A DNA stretch of 64,000 bases, from the NCBI GenBank assembly GCA_947044365.1, contig OX345639.1:4258444-4322443 (forward strand). The letters are read 5' to 3'. The position numbers were made by a program, and so were the translations under genes. Under the pieces are notes generated by a model that saw only the letters and a list, made by a program, of their open reading frames with translations, had not been told where the DNA came from and made no database searches. Positions 1-12,415 of the stretch are shown piece by piece (the first letter of the stretch is position 1; the number at the start of each line of letters is the position of its first letter). Source of the stretch: Petrosia ficiformis (taxonomy: Eukaryota > Porifera > Demospongiae > Haplosclerida > Petrosiidae).

Positions 1-55
1 AGCCTCATACCGAAACTATTAGGGTTTGGGTACGAGTCTAATTATCTTGCATTAC

Positions 56-3000
56 CTATCATATCTTTTTTCTTTGATTCATATTGTTCAGATAATAATG
101 TATATTCATTTTCTAATGTACAACTCTCTGGTTCAAGTTGTAATAACATCTCTGTATGGTCATATAACTCTTCAGTGAGTTCTGCTATATTCTCCTAAAT
201 AGAAGGAAGTGATGAGAACAAGAGACTTAAAGTACAATACCTCGAGATTTGTAATTTGATATTCCATATCACTTCTAGTATAGTCAAGACTATTAACTGT
301 TGATTCTAGTTCTTGTTGTAGTCCTATAATGTTATGTTCATAATTTGATACTTCAAGCTCTAATTCAGCACTCTGAAATAGAGATATATTTTATACAGAT
401 AGATAAACAGACAGATAAATAGATCACTTTGTCAGCCATTTCATTTCTTTGTGTTTTAGATTCATTCATTGTTGCTGTTAAAGATGCTATAACTTCAGAA
501 TGTTGTGTTAAATGATGTTGAATTGTAATTTGTAAATCATTATAACTCTCTTCAACTGTCTGTCTATAATAACATTATATAATACAGTATATAACATCAT
601 ATCATAGTAATACTGTACCTTGTTTTTCTTTCTTTTGTTAACTTTTCTCTCAATTCAGCAATTTCTTCTTTAAACAACTGAACATTCACTCTGTCAATAA
701 TTAATTATGTATAATTAATAATTTAATAATAGGATCTCACTTGTGTGTCTCTCGTAAGGAAATCAATCTATACTCCAGTTCTTTCTTTTCTGTATCTAAT
801 CTAACGCCATCTTTAGATTCATCCATTAATATTTTCTTTGATGCATCAACACTAATAATAATAGTATTGTATTAACATACAATCATACACAAGACACACA
901 CACACACAGACAGACATACTCAGACACATAATCACACACATAATCACCTTCTCTTGATATCAGATAATGCACCAGATCGCATATTTGAAATATCATTGGC
1001 TTCTTTTAATTCTAAAATGAGTATTATTAAATTAGTGTATTATATATAACACACTAACTCTTTTTAATCTTCTTTCTAGAATCAATGAGTTTACTATTCT
1101 CTTGTGTTGCTATCTTCACTTCTCTTATCAACTGTTCTATAATTAGCTCACATTCTTTTCTCTTCATTGCAAATGCCAACTTTTGTTCATTCATTTCTGA
1201 TTCAATATCAATTCTATAATAATAATTTGATAATTATTCATATTACATTACAGATTCTAAACTAACTCAATATTTTTCAGTGATTCAATCTCTTTCTCTT
1301 GTTCATGAATAGTGACTTTTAAGTTCTCTTCCATATTAATAAGATGTTTTATTGTAGCCTCTATTTCATGTATATTACGACATGTTTCTTGAAGAGATAA
1401 TTGTGATTCAACTGTCTCATCTTCTAACTCTCTTAATTCCCTAATATAGTATATATAATTATATAGTTTGGAGTGTTTAGTAACATTACTTTTTAGATTT
1501 GAAGTTGTTACGATTCTGTTCATTTAACTTCACCTTAGTGACATCCTGTTAGATGTATGTATGTATGTATATGTAATTATGTATGTATGTATGTATGTAT
1601 GTATGTATATGTGTGTATATGTATGTATGTATGTACGTATGTATGTATGTATGTATGTATGTATGTACGTACGTACATGTGTACGTACGTATGTGTGTGT
1701 GTGTATGTGTGTGTGTGTGTATGTATGTGTGTATGTGTGTGTGTATGTGTGTGTGTATGTATGTATGTATGTATGTACAGGGCTGTATTTAGGGGGGGGG
1801 CGGGGGGAGCATTGGCCCCCCCTTACTGATATTTCGCCCCCCTTTGAACATTGACAAATAATAATTAATGATTTTCAATAACAATCATACATATACCATG
1901 TATTATAGGTACATATCAGTTAGATGTGTTATATGTTAACTAAACAGCTATTCTTCTAGATTTCCTGCTCCATATGTTCACAATTTCTTCAAGATTAGTC
2001 TCTGTTAGTTTCTGTGGTGATTCTATAGAAATTTTCATGAGGTGGGAGAGATTGCCAGCACTTAAAGAGTTACGCAAACGTGTTTTAATCAGCTTCATTT
2101 GGGAAAAACTTCTTTCTACCGATGCAGTAGATACTGGAATGGACAAACCAATTGAAGCAATCTTGCTTAAGTTAGGAAACATAGCTACTAGCATCTCGCT
2201 CGTGATCAGTTCTTGATATATAGAGTAACAATTAGCCTATGAATGCATCTAAAGTGAGCTTTGAGCCTCTACTACATGTATATGTAAAATTTTCTCCCGA
2301 ACCCCGCTAGCTTTACATGTGCTTACACACAAACTGAGGGGGCTTTGCCCCCCCTTCATTCCCAGACACACATATTTGTCCCCCCTTCCACAGAATCCTA
2401 AATACAGCCCTGATGTATGTATGTATATATGTATATGTAATTATTAGTGTTGTACCTATATTGGTATAGGTACATGTATAGGTGCCTATATCAAGGTATA
2501 GGTAAATATAGGTATAGGCAAGTAGTATAGGGCACATACAGATACTTTATAGACCAAGATTTGAAACTCTATAGTGCTATTTCACTGTAGGATACAACAG
2601 TCAGAATCATATGTTTTGGAGCTATTTCCATCTTTTCTAGTAGTTTGTGAGTTTCATTTTCCAATAGAAATGGCTATATAGAGTAGTGCTAAACATTAGT
2701 GATGTATATACTGGAAAAAGGAGTGAATATGTGTATATATAGGTATAGGTATAGGCAGTTTTAGTTGCCTATAATATCTGCATCTGAATTATAGGCAAAA
2801 CCTAGTATAGGTACAACACTAGTAATTATGTATATTTGTGTATATGTAATTTATGTATATATGTACGTATGTATATATAATGTATGTACGTACATGTGTA
2901 TGTATGTATGCATGTATGTATATGTAATTATGTATATGTGTGTATATGTAATGTGTGTATGTATGTATGTATGTATATATAATGTATGTATGTACATGTG

Positions 3001-4991
3001 TATGTGTATGTATAGGTATATGTATATACATACATATACATAATTACACTTATGTATATGTATGTGTATATAATTATCTATGTATGTATGTATGTATATG
3101 TAATTATGTATATGTATGTATATATAATGTATGTATGTATGTATGTATGTATGTATGTATATTATGTTATGTATACATAATGTATGTATGTGTATGTATG
3201 TATATTATACATGTATGGACATACTAATGTCTTGAGTAATTTATCCTTTTCTTTGTTAACTTCATCAATCCTTTGTTTCAATTCTTCTTCTAATATACTT
3301 ATTTCAGATTCAAGACTAGATATCTATAATAATACATATTCATTCATTCATTATTTAATAACCTCAGCTTGTATTATTAACCCTATTATTAGTAACTTTT
3401 AATTGATCATCAGTCTCATTTAATAATATCTGCATACTATCAATATATCAATACATTATTATATGATATATAATATGATTTCATTATACCTGGCACGCTC
3501 TGACATTTTCTCATTCAATTTCTTCACTTTATCTTCATGATCAGTTTTTAGTTTCTTTAAATCAGGTCTGTAGTAAATAGACAACACAAATATAGATAGA
3601 TAGATACTTACAAAAATCAATATGTGTATATCATACTGTAACATATCATTATGAAGATCCAACACTTCATGTCTCTTGACTAATCTTGTTGCTTCATGAC
3701 TCATCCATTCCAATTGATCCTGTATGTATTATAGAATACAGTATTGTTGAAATATAATTCCTACAATACAATGGTGGTATATGTACATGTGTATCAGTAA
3801 AATAGATTGTGTATGCAATCTATATTTCATTTATAGCCTTAGTGCTGTAACTTGTGCATGCATGCTCAATAGTTACAGGATTTACCACTATGTCAGGAAA
3901 CTGGATAGTTATAAACTATTATATAACTTTCAACACATCTTACAACATAGTAACAGAGTATGTATACATGTATTAATATATAATATAAATATTGCTCACC
4001 TTTAATTCTTTAATTTGTGCTGCATTTGAGTCTCGTGCTGACCCAACAGTAGCTGTGTATGCAATGTTCATAAACAATCTATAATTCACTATCATGTTAC
4101 AACAATATGACTCAATTCCATACCAGTAGCCTCATTCCTAAGTTTTGAAGCATGAGTATTGAGTCTGTGTCTGAGTACACTTGCAGTAATAGTCTCTGCT
4201 TCTAACTTTTCGTGAGCTTTCAAACGAGATCTATCCTAATTAAGACATAATTAATCAATGTATTGGTTATATTGCAACATGCACTATAAAATTATATATA
4301 ATAAATATACATAATTATATATATATACCGATATATATATATATATTAATGCATGCAATGTACTGGGTTATAAACGTGATATAAGCCCTTGTGGGTTCTT
4401 TTATCCCTTTGATGTTTGATATAAGCCCTGTCACCTTTTTAACAGCTGTCATGACGACACAATGGCTAGGCATGTCTGTGTTGTAGGTGGAATATATAAT
4501 TGTTATGTACTCGAGTTATATCAGATTTATACTTGTTCTTATCAGCAGATTGGTTTTTTTTAATAATGAACAATGAGTAAATAAGCGAACAAATGAGTAA
4601 ATGTACACTAACTTCTTGGTAAGTAACTGACTTAAACCAACGTTCTTTCAAGGAAAGAGATAGCTTTCGCTTCCTGGGAACTGTGACAGGCTGACAGCCA
4701 TCTCTTCAGCCATAGCGATGACACAATGTGCTAGGCAATTGCGCATGCCCATGTCTGTGTTGTAGGTGGGATATATAATAGTTATAACACGTGGCACTCG
4801 GTTTATATCAGATTTATAAAAACCGAGCCCGAGGGCGAGGTTTTTATAAATCTGATATAACCCTTGTGCCATGTTATAACCTTAACATATATCCCAGCTA
4901 CAACAGACATCAAAGGAATTACCTGGGTTATAAATGTGATATAAGCCCTTGTGGGTTCCGTATAGCCCTGTCACCTTGTTAACAGCTGTCA

Positions 4992-5022
<31 letters not shown>

Positions 5023-5259
5023 CATATTACACTCATTCACATACCAGTTCTTTAAGTGCATCTATTATTTTAAATGCATCTTCACAAAATTTCTGTGTAA
5101 ACTCAGTCCTGTTCACTTGCAATTGTGCACCTGTTCGGAGGGACAAAATGGCCATTAATTAGAATAAAAACCTTGCCTCAAACCTAATTCTTGTAATCTC
5201 TCTACACTTGCATTGACATCTGAGGTTAACTCAACTACACTGTTAGATACAGCTGTCAT
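56..5259 (-). CDS. Coiled-coil protein, unidentified (3' part beyond left edge)
   Basis: I do not recognise this gene. It is read as many short exons on the minus strand, each bounded by AC/CT on the plus strand. The chosen start is ATG at 5257-5259 (MTAVSNSVVELTSDVNASVE), joining in frame to 5045-5130 (AQLQVNRTEFTQKFCEDAF). Further clear exons lie near 4123-4235, 3490-3720, 1264-1440, 431-568, 241-372 and 56-194. Nearly every exon encodes charged heptad-like helix rich in E, K, L, Q and N (for example EEYLYD-type and LEDETVESQLSLQET stretches), with no recognisable globular domain, signal peptide or membrane segment. It is probably a long cytoskeletal or ciliary coiled-coil protein, but that is only inference from composition. 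The start is 93 bp from the divergent SYMPK start, so they probably share a promoter. The introns at 1441-3240 and 4236-5044 are expanded by repeats and transposons. Confidence 0.6.
1551..1777. repeat. (TATG)n / (TG)n microsatellite
   Basis: Long run of TATG tetranucleotides mixed with TG dinucleotides in an intron of the coiled-coil gene. It continues after the inserted element at 2413-2436, and a similar tract runs through 2822-3225. Open frames in it are repeat artefacts. Confidence 0.95.
1778..2412 (-). mobile_element. Non-autonomous hAT-type transposon with transposase remnant
   Basis: The element is bounded by a perfect 16-bp terminal inverted repeat, CAGGGCTGTATTTAGG at 1778-1793 and its reverse complement at 2397-2412. 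Both flanks are the same TATG microsatellite, so a target duplication (ATGTATGTA at both ends) is present but not diagnostic. Inside, on the minus strand (1940-2194), is an 84-residue open frame containing PVSTASVERSFSQMKLIKTR followed by a short helix, which is the typical C-terminal dimerisation region of hAT transposases. The rest of the transposase is absent, so the copy cannot be autonomous. G/C homopolymers sit just inside both ends. Confidence 0.88.
2445..2821. mobile_element. MITE, hAT-like, with 8-bp target duplication
   Basis: The ends are inverted repeats TAGTGTTGTACCTAT (2445-2459) and its complement ending at 2821. The flanks are an exact 8-bp duplication, GTAATTAT at 2437-2444 and 2822-2829. 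The interior (about 377 bp) is rich in GGTATAGGTA-type short motifs and has no coding potential. An 8-bp duplication and a YAGTG-like end fit the hAT superfamily. Confidence 0.9.
2822..3225. repeat. TATG/TATA-rich degenerate microsatellite
   Basis: About 400 bp of TATG, TATA and TG repeats between the MITE and the next exon of the coiled-coil gene. No gene seen in it. Confidence 0.9.
4362..4992. repeat. Composite repeat block with foldback element
   Basis: A segment of about 70 bp (GGGTTATAA.GTGATATAAGC, through AACAGCTGTCAT) occurs twice in direct orientation, at 4363-4451 (with an internal insertion) and 4924-4992. Between them, 4750-4911 is a long imperfect palindrome: the left arm starts ATGTCTGTGTTGTAGGTGGG, the right arm ends in its near complement, and the centre GCCCGAGGGC is at about 4826-4835. 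Part of the left arm is also repeated at 4470-4530. This looks like a foldback or MITE-type element with internal duplication, inside an intron of the coiled-coil gene. No coding region. Confidence 0.75.
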
Positions 5260-5352
5260 CTGATTACAGAAGAGGCAAGAAAACTGGAAAGAGATGTAAG
5301 TTGCTATGGTAACATAATTTTAACCCTTTTAATTCTCACATGGAGTATAGTG
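5260..5352. promoter_or_regulatory. Probable bidirectional promoter (coiled-coil gene / SYMPK)
   Basis: Only 93 bp separate the two divergent start codons, so both 5' UTRs and core promoters must lie here or inside the neighbouring coding exons. No TATA box is obvious. This is an inference from spacing. Confidence 0.5.
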
Positions 5353-8300
5353 ATGGCTGGGAGAGGGTTTGTTCCTTTAGGAGAGCAGTTAGAGGACGAA
5401 GAAGAAAGAGAGAACCAGACCACACAAGAGAAGGTACGTAGTATACACTTTATGTATATATTTTATACTTTATTTTAGGTTGTAGCTCTCATAAATGAAG
5501 CACAACTTATGAATAAAGACAAGAAACTGGAATGTTTATCACAGGTATGAGTATGTGTCTATATTTCATAGTGTGTATGGGTATGAGTATATTAGTATGG
5601 GTATGTGTCTTTTCTGTTAATTGCGTATGGGCATTAGTATGGGTATGTGTCTTTTATGTTAATTGTGTATGTGCATGAGTATTAGTGTGTGTATGCGTCT
5701 ATATATTTCATGTTGTGTACATGCAGGTACGAGAACTTATTATTAACAAAGACCCATCACTACTTGATAACTTCTTTGAGGTATATATAAGTATTGATAA
5801 TAATAATAATATTAATTGTAATATTAGGAAGTGACTGCATTTCAGCAAGATTCAGCTGTTGATGTAAGGAAGTTCGTAGTGGCATTTATTGAAGATGCAT
5901 GGTTAGCCCTGCCCTCTTCATTTCTATTCTCATCATCTTTTATAATTATAGTAAAAAGGATCCTCATTTTTTAGTCAGAGGTATCCCAATGTTGCGATAC
6001 ATGATGACAGATAGAAATGTTAATGTGGAAAAAAGAGTTATTGTATGTTTCATGCAATTATATCGAATAGCTCTTGTAGTAAGTGATAAAATGAGATAAG
6101 AGGATTGAGGTCATGTGATGTTATATTAGCTTCTTATTAAATTGAAGACGGCTGAAGAGGATACAGTGGAGATGTGGGAGGTATGTAATAGTATACATGT
6201 AATTACTTATAATTACAATGTATTTATAGATATTACAAGAAGCAAAGAATGATATTTGTAGTAAACTAGATGGTGATAATGATGGGTAAGTAATTATTAA
6301 CTAGTAATGATATACATACTCTCTTATGTACTGTAGTATAAGGACATTAGTTATTAAGTTTATTGAGATGGTGATACTTGCTCAAACAAAGAAAGAACAA
6401 GTTTAGTTATTAAATATTATTATTATTATTATTAATTTTAATTAATTATAGGGTTCTGAACCTCCTAAAGGCACCGAATCTGATGTATCTCTTGATATGG
6501 TACACTGATATTATGAAATGTATTTCTAATTAATGCCCATTCGTTCATTTAGATTTCCCCTAATCATGTTATATTAAAAACAACTGAATTAAGAGAAGAG
6601 GCAGGAATGTTACTTGGAAATGTATTAGAATTAACTGCTTCTCCAGAAATATCAAGGTAAGGGTATCCATTATTAACCCACTTCTCTTCACCTTCTTCAC
6701 TATATTGACAGTATAAATCTCATGACTTGCATTAGTACCTTGTGCACTGTTGCTAGGCAACGACCCATTCACATATCAACAGTTATTCAGAGCTTTGAGT
6801 TACTTCATGGTAATTAAAAATAACACATATGTACACATGTACATGTATTATTACCCTCTTAGTTAATCTACCACCTCACTTCAGTTAACACATATGTACA
6901 TGTATTATTATCCTCTTAGTTAATCTACCACCTCACTTCAGTTAACACATATGTACATGTATTATTCTAATCTATCACCTCACTTCAGTTAACACATATG
7001 TACATGTATTATTACCCCCTTAGCTAATCTACCACCTCACTTCAGTTCGTCTCAAATTAATAGTGTCACTAAGCATCTCAAGGTAATATGTTATATCTAT
7101 TAATAAATATATATAATTATAAGATTTTCTCCTGTATATAGAGTCAAATTCTTGCTCTACTGCGATTACCTGCATCATGTAAAAACTATCAATTAATATA
7201 ATTATATATAATAATTATAATGTTTCTTTACATTTCAGATGATTATAATGCTCAAATAACCACTTTACTGACTGCTTTGGGATGCAGCCAATCAGATGTG
7301 AGATATCACATGATGTAATTATATTAATTAAATATCATTCTTTAGATATCCAAAAATATCCCAAAGACAATTCCTGAAGGTCTTAAACGAGGAAGGTATG
7401 TTGAACCTAAATACATAGTTACATGCATACATACATATGCAATCATACATCCATTTTTTTCTCTCAGGGGAGATAATGATGGTACATCTGTATCTAAGAA
7501 ACCTAAAGTGGTCTCTAGTCAGGATGAGGATGAAGATGAAGGGATTGGTGTTGCTGGTAATATATTTATGGAAGCTATTGATATGACAACTGCAGGTTAA
7601 TATGATAGTCACATGATTGATGATGTGATTTTCATGTTATATCTTATAGATTTAAAAGCTCTTTTAACTCCGGAGGCAGTCACTGAACTGGTAATGGAGA
7701 GTATGTATCGACTGCCTCACTCCATTCCTAAAACATTTCAACATTCATACACACCTATTGCAGCAGCTGGTACTGATGCTCAGGTAATTATTATTCATTA
7801 TTATTAATAAGAAGGGTTATAGTGTTGTTACCTAGGTAACACAAATTGCTCGTTTACTTGCATCCCAAATGACTGCAGCTGGTATTGGAATTGGTGCTCA
7901 AACCAAAGGCATTCAAACTAAACAAGTTTGTGTTGTACAAGATATGTGAATATAATATAGTATTTTATAATATAGAGAGGAAGTTCCCCTGTTGTCTCTG
8001 ATCCTCGGAGGAAGAAGGGACATGTAGAGGAAGAAGAAATGGAAGTTATTAAAGAGGAACCAAAAGTAAGTTATCTCTCACTTGTGTCACTCACTATTCA
8101 TCCCTCACTTGTGTCACTCACTATTCATTCCTCACTTGTGTTACTCACTATTCATCCCTCACTTGTGTCACGCACTATTCATCCCTCACTTGTGTTACAC
8201 ACTATTCATCCCTCACTTGTGTCACACACTATTCATCCCTCACTTGTGTTACTCACTATTCATCCCTCACTTGTGTCACTCACTATTCATCCCTCACTTG

Positions 8301-11014
8301 TGTCACTCACTATTCATTCCTCACTTGTGTCACTCACTATTCATTCCTCACTTGTGTTACTCACTATTCATCCCTCACTTGTGTCACTCACTATTCATCC
8401 CTCACTTGTGTCACTCACTATTCATCCCTCACTTGTGTCACACACTATTCATCCCTCACTTGTGTCACTCACTATTCATTCCTCACTTGTGTCACTCACT
8501 TCATTCCTCACTTGTGTCACTCACTATTCATCCCTCACTTGTGTCACACACTATTCATCCCTCACCTTTGTCACACACTATTCACACTCCTACTATTAGG
8601 AACGTAGAGTTGATTTAGAGAGGAGTATGGAGGAATTACAGTATCTTGGTAACCTGTTGGGTCTTCCAAATATTTTTGATCCTCTATTTCCACTGGCATA
8701 TACTACATTCTTTGGTAATCTTCCTCCAACTGCAGAAGAAGTAAGAGATATTGAAAGAGGTCGAGTGGAAGAGATGGAAACTAGTTCTGAAACTATTGAT
8801 ACCACTAATGTATGTTTGTTTTGTCACATGATAATCACATGATCATTATACTTTATATTCCATAGCTAGTGGCAATACAAAGTACTGAAATTGAAGGTAA
8901 ATGTATGAACTGAGGATATTAATTAACTGTACAGATGCTCAAGTATTGTATTATAATAAATTACTTACTTATATAGAAGAAGATGTAAAAGAGAAAAGGA
9001 AAGCTACATCATCATTAGCACCTCAAAAATTAAAGAAAATTAAATTATTTGAATTATCAAATGTGGTTAAACCATTGATGAAGGAACAACTTAGTGAAAT
9101 GAGTGTGACATCTTTTAAAAGAATTCTAGATGCTGATAGTGAGTCTATTATATTAATAATTATAATACTTATATATTATTATTATACTCAGGGGTTGCAG
9201 GAGCTGGTCAGGTCAGTATGTGGTATCATATCATATCATATTACTAATTATGATAATTAGATAAGAACAAGATTAATCATACATATAGTAACACAATATG
9301 GAGGACAGTTTAATGATGGTATTAATTAATACCTTTTATTAATTATATTTATATTTCTTTAATTAGCTCTTCTTGAATTTATCCTTGAAGATCTAAAATC
9401 TCGTCTTGATCTTGCAGTATCATGGTTGTATGCATTATATTGTGTTAATGAGAAATATGTTTATACAGGAATTAATACATTACAATATGATGAATGTATT
9501 ACTAAACTAATGAGAGGAGCTTATAAGAAATTAGACTCTAGAGATAGGTGAGTGTATATATGTATTTATATCATCAAACATTAATCACCTCATTAGATTA
9601 TTCACGAGGCTGGTGTTAGAAGCTCCTGTCGTTACTCCAAACGCTCTTTTAATTATCAAATCATATTGTAGAGATGAGGTAAGTGTATATATATATATCA
9701 TAAATATTTGATTATATGTCACAGGATAGAGCGTTTCTTGGATTGAGTACCCTAAGAGACCTAATCATTAAGAAACCGCAGGGACTTAATGATTTCTTGG
9801 ATGCATTATTGGAAGTTACAATGAATGATTTGGAACTGGTAATTGAGATATTATGGTATTATATTGAAACCACACCCCCTCATTAGGGAAGAGTACAAGC
9901 ACTACATATTGTTAAAAAGTTTTATAGCAGATCTGATCTATCACAAAGAATTGAGGTGATGTCATTATGATATAGTGTTTAGTGTTGCTATGGTAACGTA
10001 ATATCGTATATAGAGATATGCAGTGCAAGCATTACAGAACATATTATCAGATCATCCTTCGTTTCAAACACAACAAGAAACTGATTTAGGTAAGAAATTA
10101 TTAGATGGATGAAGTCGATATCCCTTTATATCTCAACATGTAGAGGTAGCTACAGAATGGACTGAAGATGCTGTTAAAATATGTAGTGGTCTATTTCTAA
10201 CTCTTCTTCCTCTTAACTGTAAACTACTAAAAGAGTATGTCAATATATATACTGTATCATTTATATTTATAATTATTATATTGCATAGATTGGCTATAGT
10301 CTATACTAATACTTCAGCTACTGTAAAGAGAATATTATTAAAACTATTAGATCAACCAGTCAGTAGTACAATTATATATAATAATGTATATTATTATTAT
10401 TATTATTATTATCAGGTTAGAGTTGTAGGTATGCACTCACCTGAATTATTAGAATTAGTTGAGAAATGTCCACAAGGAGCTGAAACACTTATTATGAGAA
10501 TGTTGTATATACTCACTGAAAATGGTGAGTTGTTAATAGTTTAATAATGCGTTTATAATTATACATTCATTAGCTGCTCCATCTCCTGAACTGGTAAAAC
10601 GGGTTAGGGAATTGTATCAACGTAATTCATCAGATGTCAGGTTTCTCATACCTGTTTTACATGGTTTAAACAAGGTATTTTATTCATGAATTATTCATTA
10701 TATATATATATATATTTTTTAAATTATCTTTAGCATGAAGTGATCTCGGCTTTACCAAAATTCATTAGATTAAGTCCTAATGTGACAAAAGGAGTCTTTG
10801 AAAGATTACTAGTGTCATATAAAGGTATGTTGTCACATGACAGTCAAATGATGATCATTTGACTTCACTGTCATTTGATCATCACATGATATAGGTGAAG
10901 GGAGTTATGGTATGAGTCCAGTGACTCCATCAGAGCTGTTAATAGCTCTACATAATATTGAATGTAAAGGTGATGATTCGTTGATGAAGTCTGTTATTAG
11001 AGGTAAGATATTAA

Positions 11015-11046
<32 letters not shown>

Positions 11047-12353
11047 TATTATTATTACATTTTGTCTCAGCAACTAATTTGTGTTTTCAAGAGAAAGGTG
11101 TGTATACACAGGAAGTATTAGCTGTTGTATTGCAACAATTAGTAGACCACACCCCCATACCAATGCTATTAATGAGAACTGTAAGTGAGGTCAATCATAA
11201 TGACATGTGATATTACCCTCGTGTCAGGTGATCCAGAGTTTAGGAGTGTGTCCTCGATTAGTTAATTTTGTAATGACAATATTAACTAAACTAATTAGTA
11301 AACAGATATGGAAGCAACCTAAAGTATGGCAAGGATTTATTAAATGTTGTGAGGTATTTAAAAATAATTAACTTTAATAACTTGTATAAAAATTATATTT
11401 ATTAGGTAACTAAACCTCATTCATTTCAAGTTATATTGCAACTTCCACCAAAACAACTGGAAAATTTATTAGAAGTAAATAATAATATATTACATCATTT
11501 ACATGTACATGTATATACCAACATTATAGTGGGTACTACGTATAATTAATTATATATTATTTCATTTAGACAAGTTCAATATTAAGATTACCTTTTATTG
11601 CACATGTACAAGCACTTACTCCAAACCAGGTAACAAACATATATACATATATACATACATACATAAAGAGTGGAAAATAACAGTGCTCCAGTGCTCATTT
11701 GAGCACCAAAATTAGCTTAAGGAGCACCAGATTTTGACATGACAATACATGCTAGTTGTACTGTGGTGAGCACTGGTGACAGAATTGCTCACCAGATGTT
11801 GTAGGCTTATTTTCCGCCCTGCATACATACATACATACACATACATACATACATACATACATACATACGTACATTCATAGTACATATATACATACATACC
11901 TACATACGGTATATACATACATAAATACATACATACATACATACTTACATAAATACATAGTACATACATACATACATACATACATACATACATACATAAA
12001 TACATACATGTACACATTGATTTCTTGGTATTAAAAGCAATGATATATTAAAACATGATAACCTGACCAAGCTCTTCTATGAACTTTGATCTTGATAGAG
12101 CATTTGTCACTTAATAATATTTATTGATATGAGAATACAAGTTAATGTTGTATTGTGTTCTGTTGCTCTGCTTGTGCAATATTGAAATGAATATTTTATA
12201 TTTCAGAGAGCAGTGATTCCAAGATCAATATTATTAATAATAGAAAGAGAATTAATGAGAGGAATGGTAGGAGAAGATGATACTGTAAAGATACAGAAGA
12301 AGAGAAGAGAGTCTGGTGGGAAAAGAAGACATAGTAAAGAATCTGAAACATAA
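5353..12353 (+). CDS. SYMPK: Symplekin, mRNA 3'-end processing scaffold
   Basis: Multi-exon gene from ATG at 5353 ([18 protein letters not shown]) to TAA at 12351-12353 (ending HSKESET). Symplekin is the nuclear HEAT-repeat scaffold that joins CPSF and CstF in cleavage/polyadenylation and in histone pre-mRNA processing. Diagnostic conserved stretches include [20 protein letters not shown] and [20 protein letters not shown] in the N-terminal HEAT domain, IARQRP-like [38 protein letters not shown], and in the C-terminal domain LLKLLDQPV and [20 protein letters not shown]. The C-terminus is Lys/Arg-rich like the vertebrate protein. About two dozen short introns are present. Three are unusual: a splice-site-duplicating repeat (6845-7047), a 27-bp minisatellite (8070-8598) and a microsatellite with a small transposon (11640-12010). 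ACSS1 starts 62 bp downstream on the same strand, with no AATAAA in the gap. Confidence 0.96.
6827..7047 (+). repeat. Minisatellite spanning an intron/exon junction of SYMPK
   Basis: Four copies of a unit of about 57-60 bp. Each holds CTTAG-TTAATCTACCACCTC-type sequence followed by ACTTCAGTTAACACATATG. The last copy contains the true acceptor (AG at 7022-7023) and the first codons of the exon 7024-7082 ([17 protein letters not shown]). Copies 1 and 2 keep the acceptor AG (6861-6862 and 6918-6919) plus the same 23 exon-like bases; copy 3 has lost the AG. Confidence 0.88.
8070..8598 (+). repeat. 27-bp minisatellite in a SYMPK intron
   Basis: About 19 tandem copies of a 27-bp unit (TCACTTGTGTCACTCACTAT plus TCATCCC), starting a few bases after a donor site (GTAAGT at about 8067) and ending just before the next acceptor (TATTAG, then exon GAACGTAGAG). 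The period is a multiple of three, so two long open frames run through it, but the encoded [13 protein letters not shown] repeat is an artefact. Confidence 0.95.
11640..12010. repeat. (CATA)n microsatellite interrupted by a small transposon
   Basis: CATA/TACA tetranucleotide tract in the last large SYMPK intron, split by the inverted-repeat element at 11666-11821. Confidence 0.9.
11666..11821. mobile_element. 156-bp MITE, hAT-like ends
   Basis: The left end AAGAGTGGAAAATAA and the complement of the right end, CAGGGCGGAAAATAA, match at 12 of 15 positions. The flanks are CATACATA on both sides (11658-11665 and 11822-11829), an apparent 8-bp duplication, though within a microsatellite of the same sequence. 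The interior has several GTGCTC/GAGCAC inverted motifs and no coding potential. Confidence 0.7.
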
Positions 12354-12415
12354 TAACTTTCAATAATCCATTAATAACTATTGAAATTTTCACACCCAAT
12401 TAAGAAAAACTGGGA

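Noticed and set aside
1557..1854. Overlapping Cys/Tyr/Val-rich open frames
   Set aside because: They are translations of TATG/TG microsatellite in all frames and run into the transposon end. The same applies to frames at 2819-3227, 41098-41392, 42892-43402, 44937-45260 and 45538-45846.
8039..8618. Two long open frames and a CRISPR-like regular array
   Set aside because: The 27-bp period is a multiple of three, so frames stay open. There are no unique spacers between repeats, and the array lies in a SYMPK intron.
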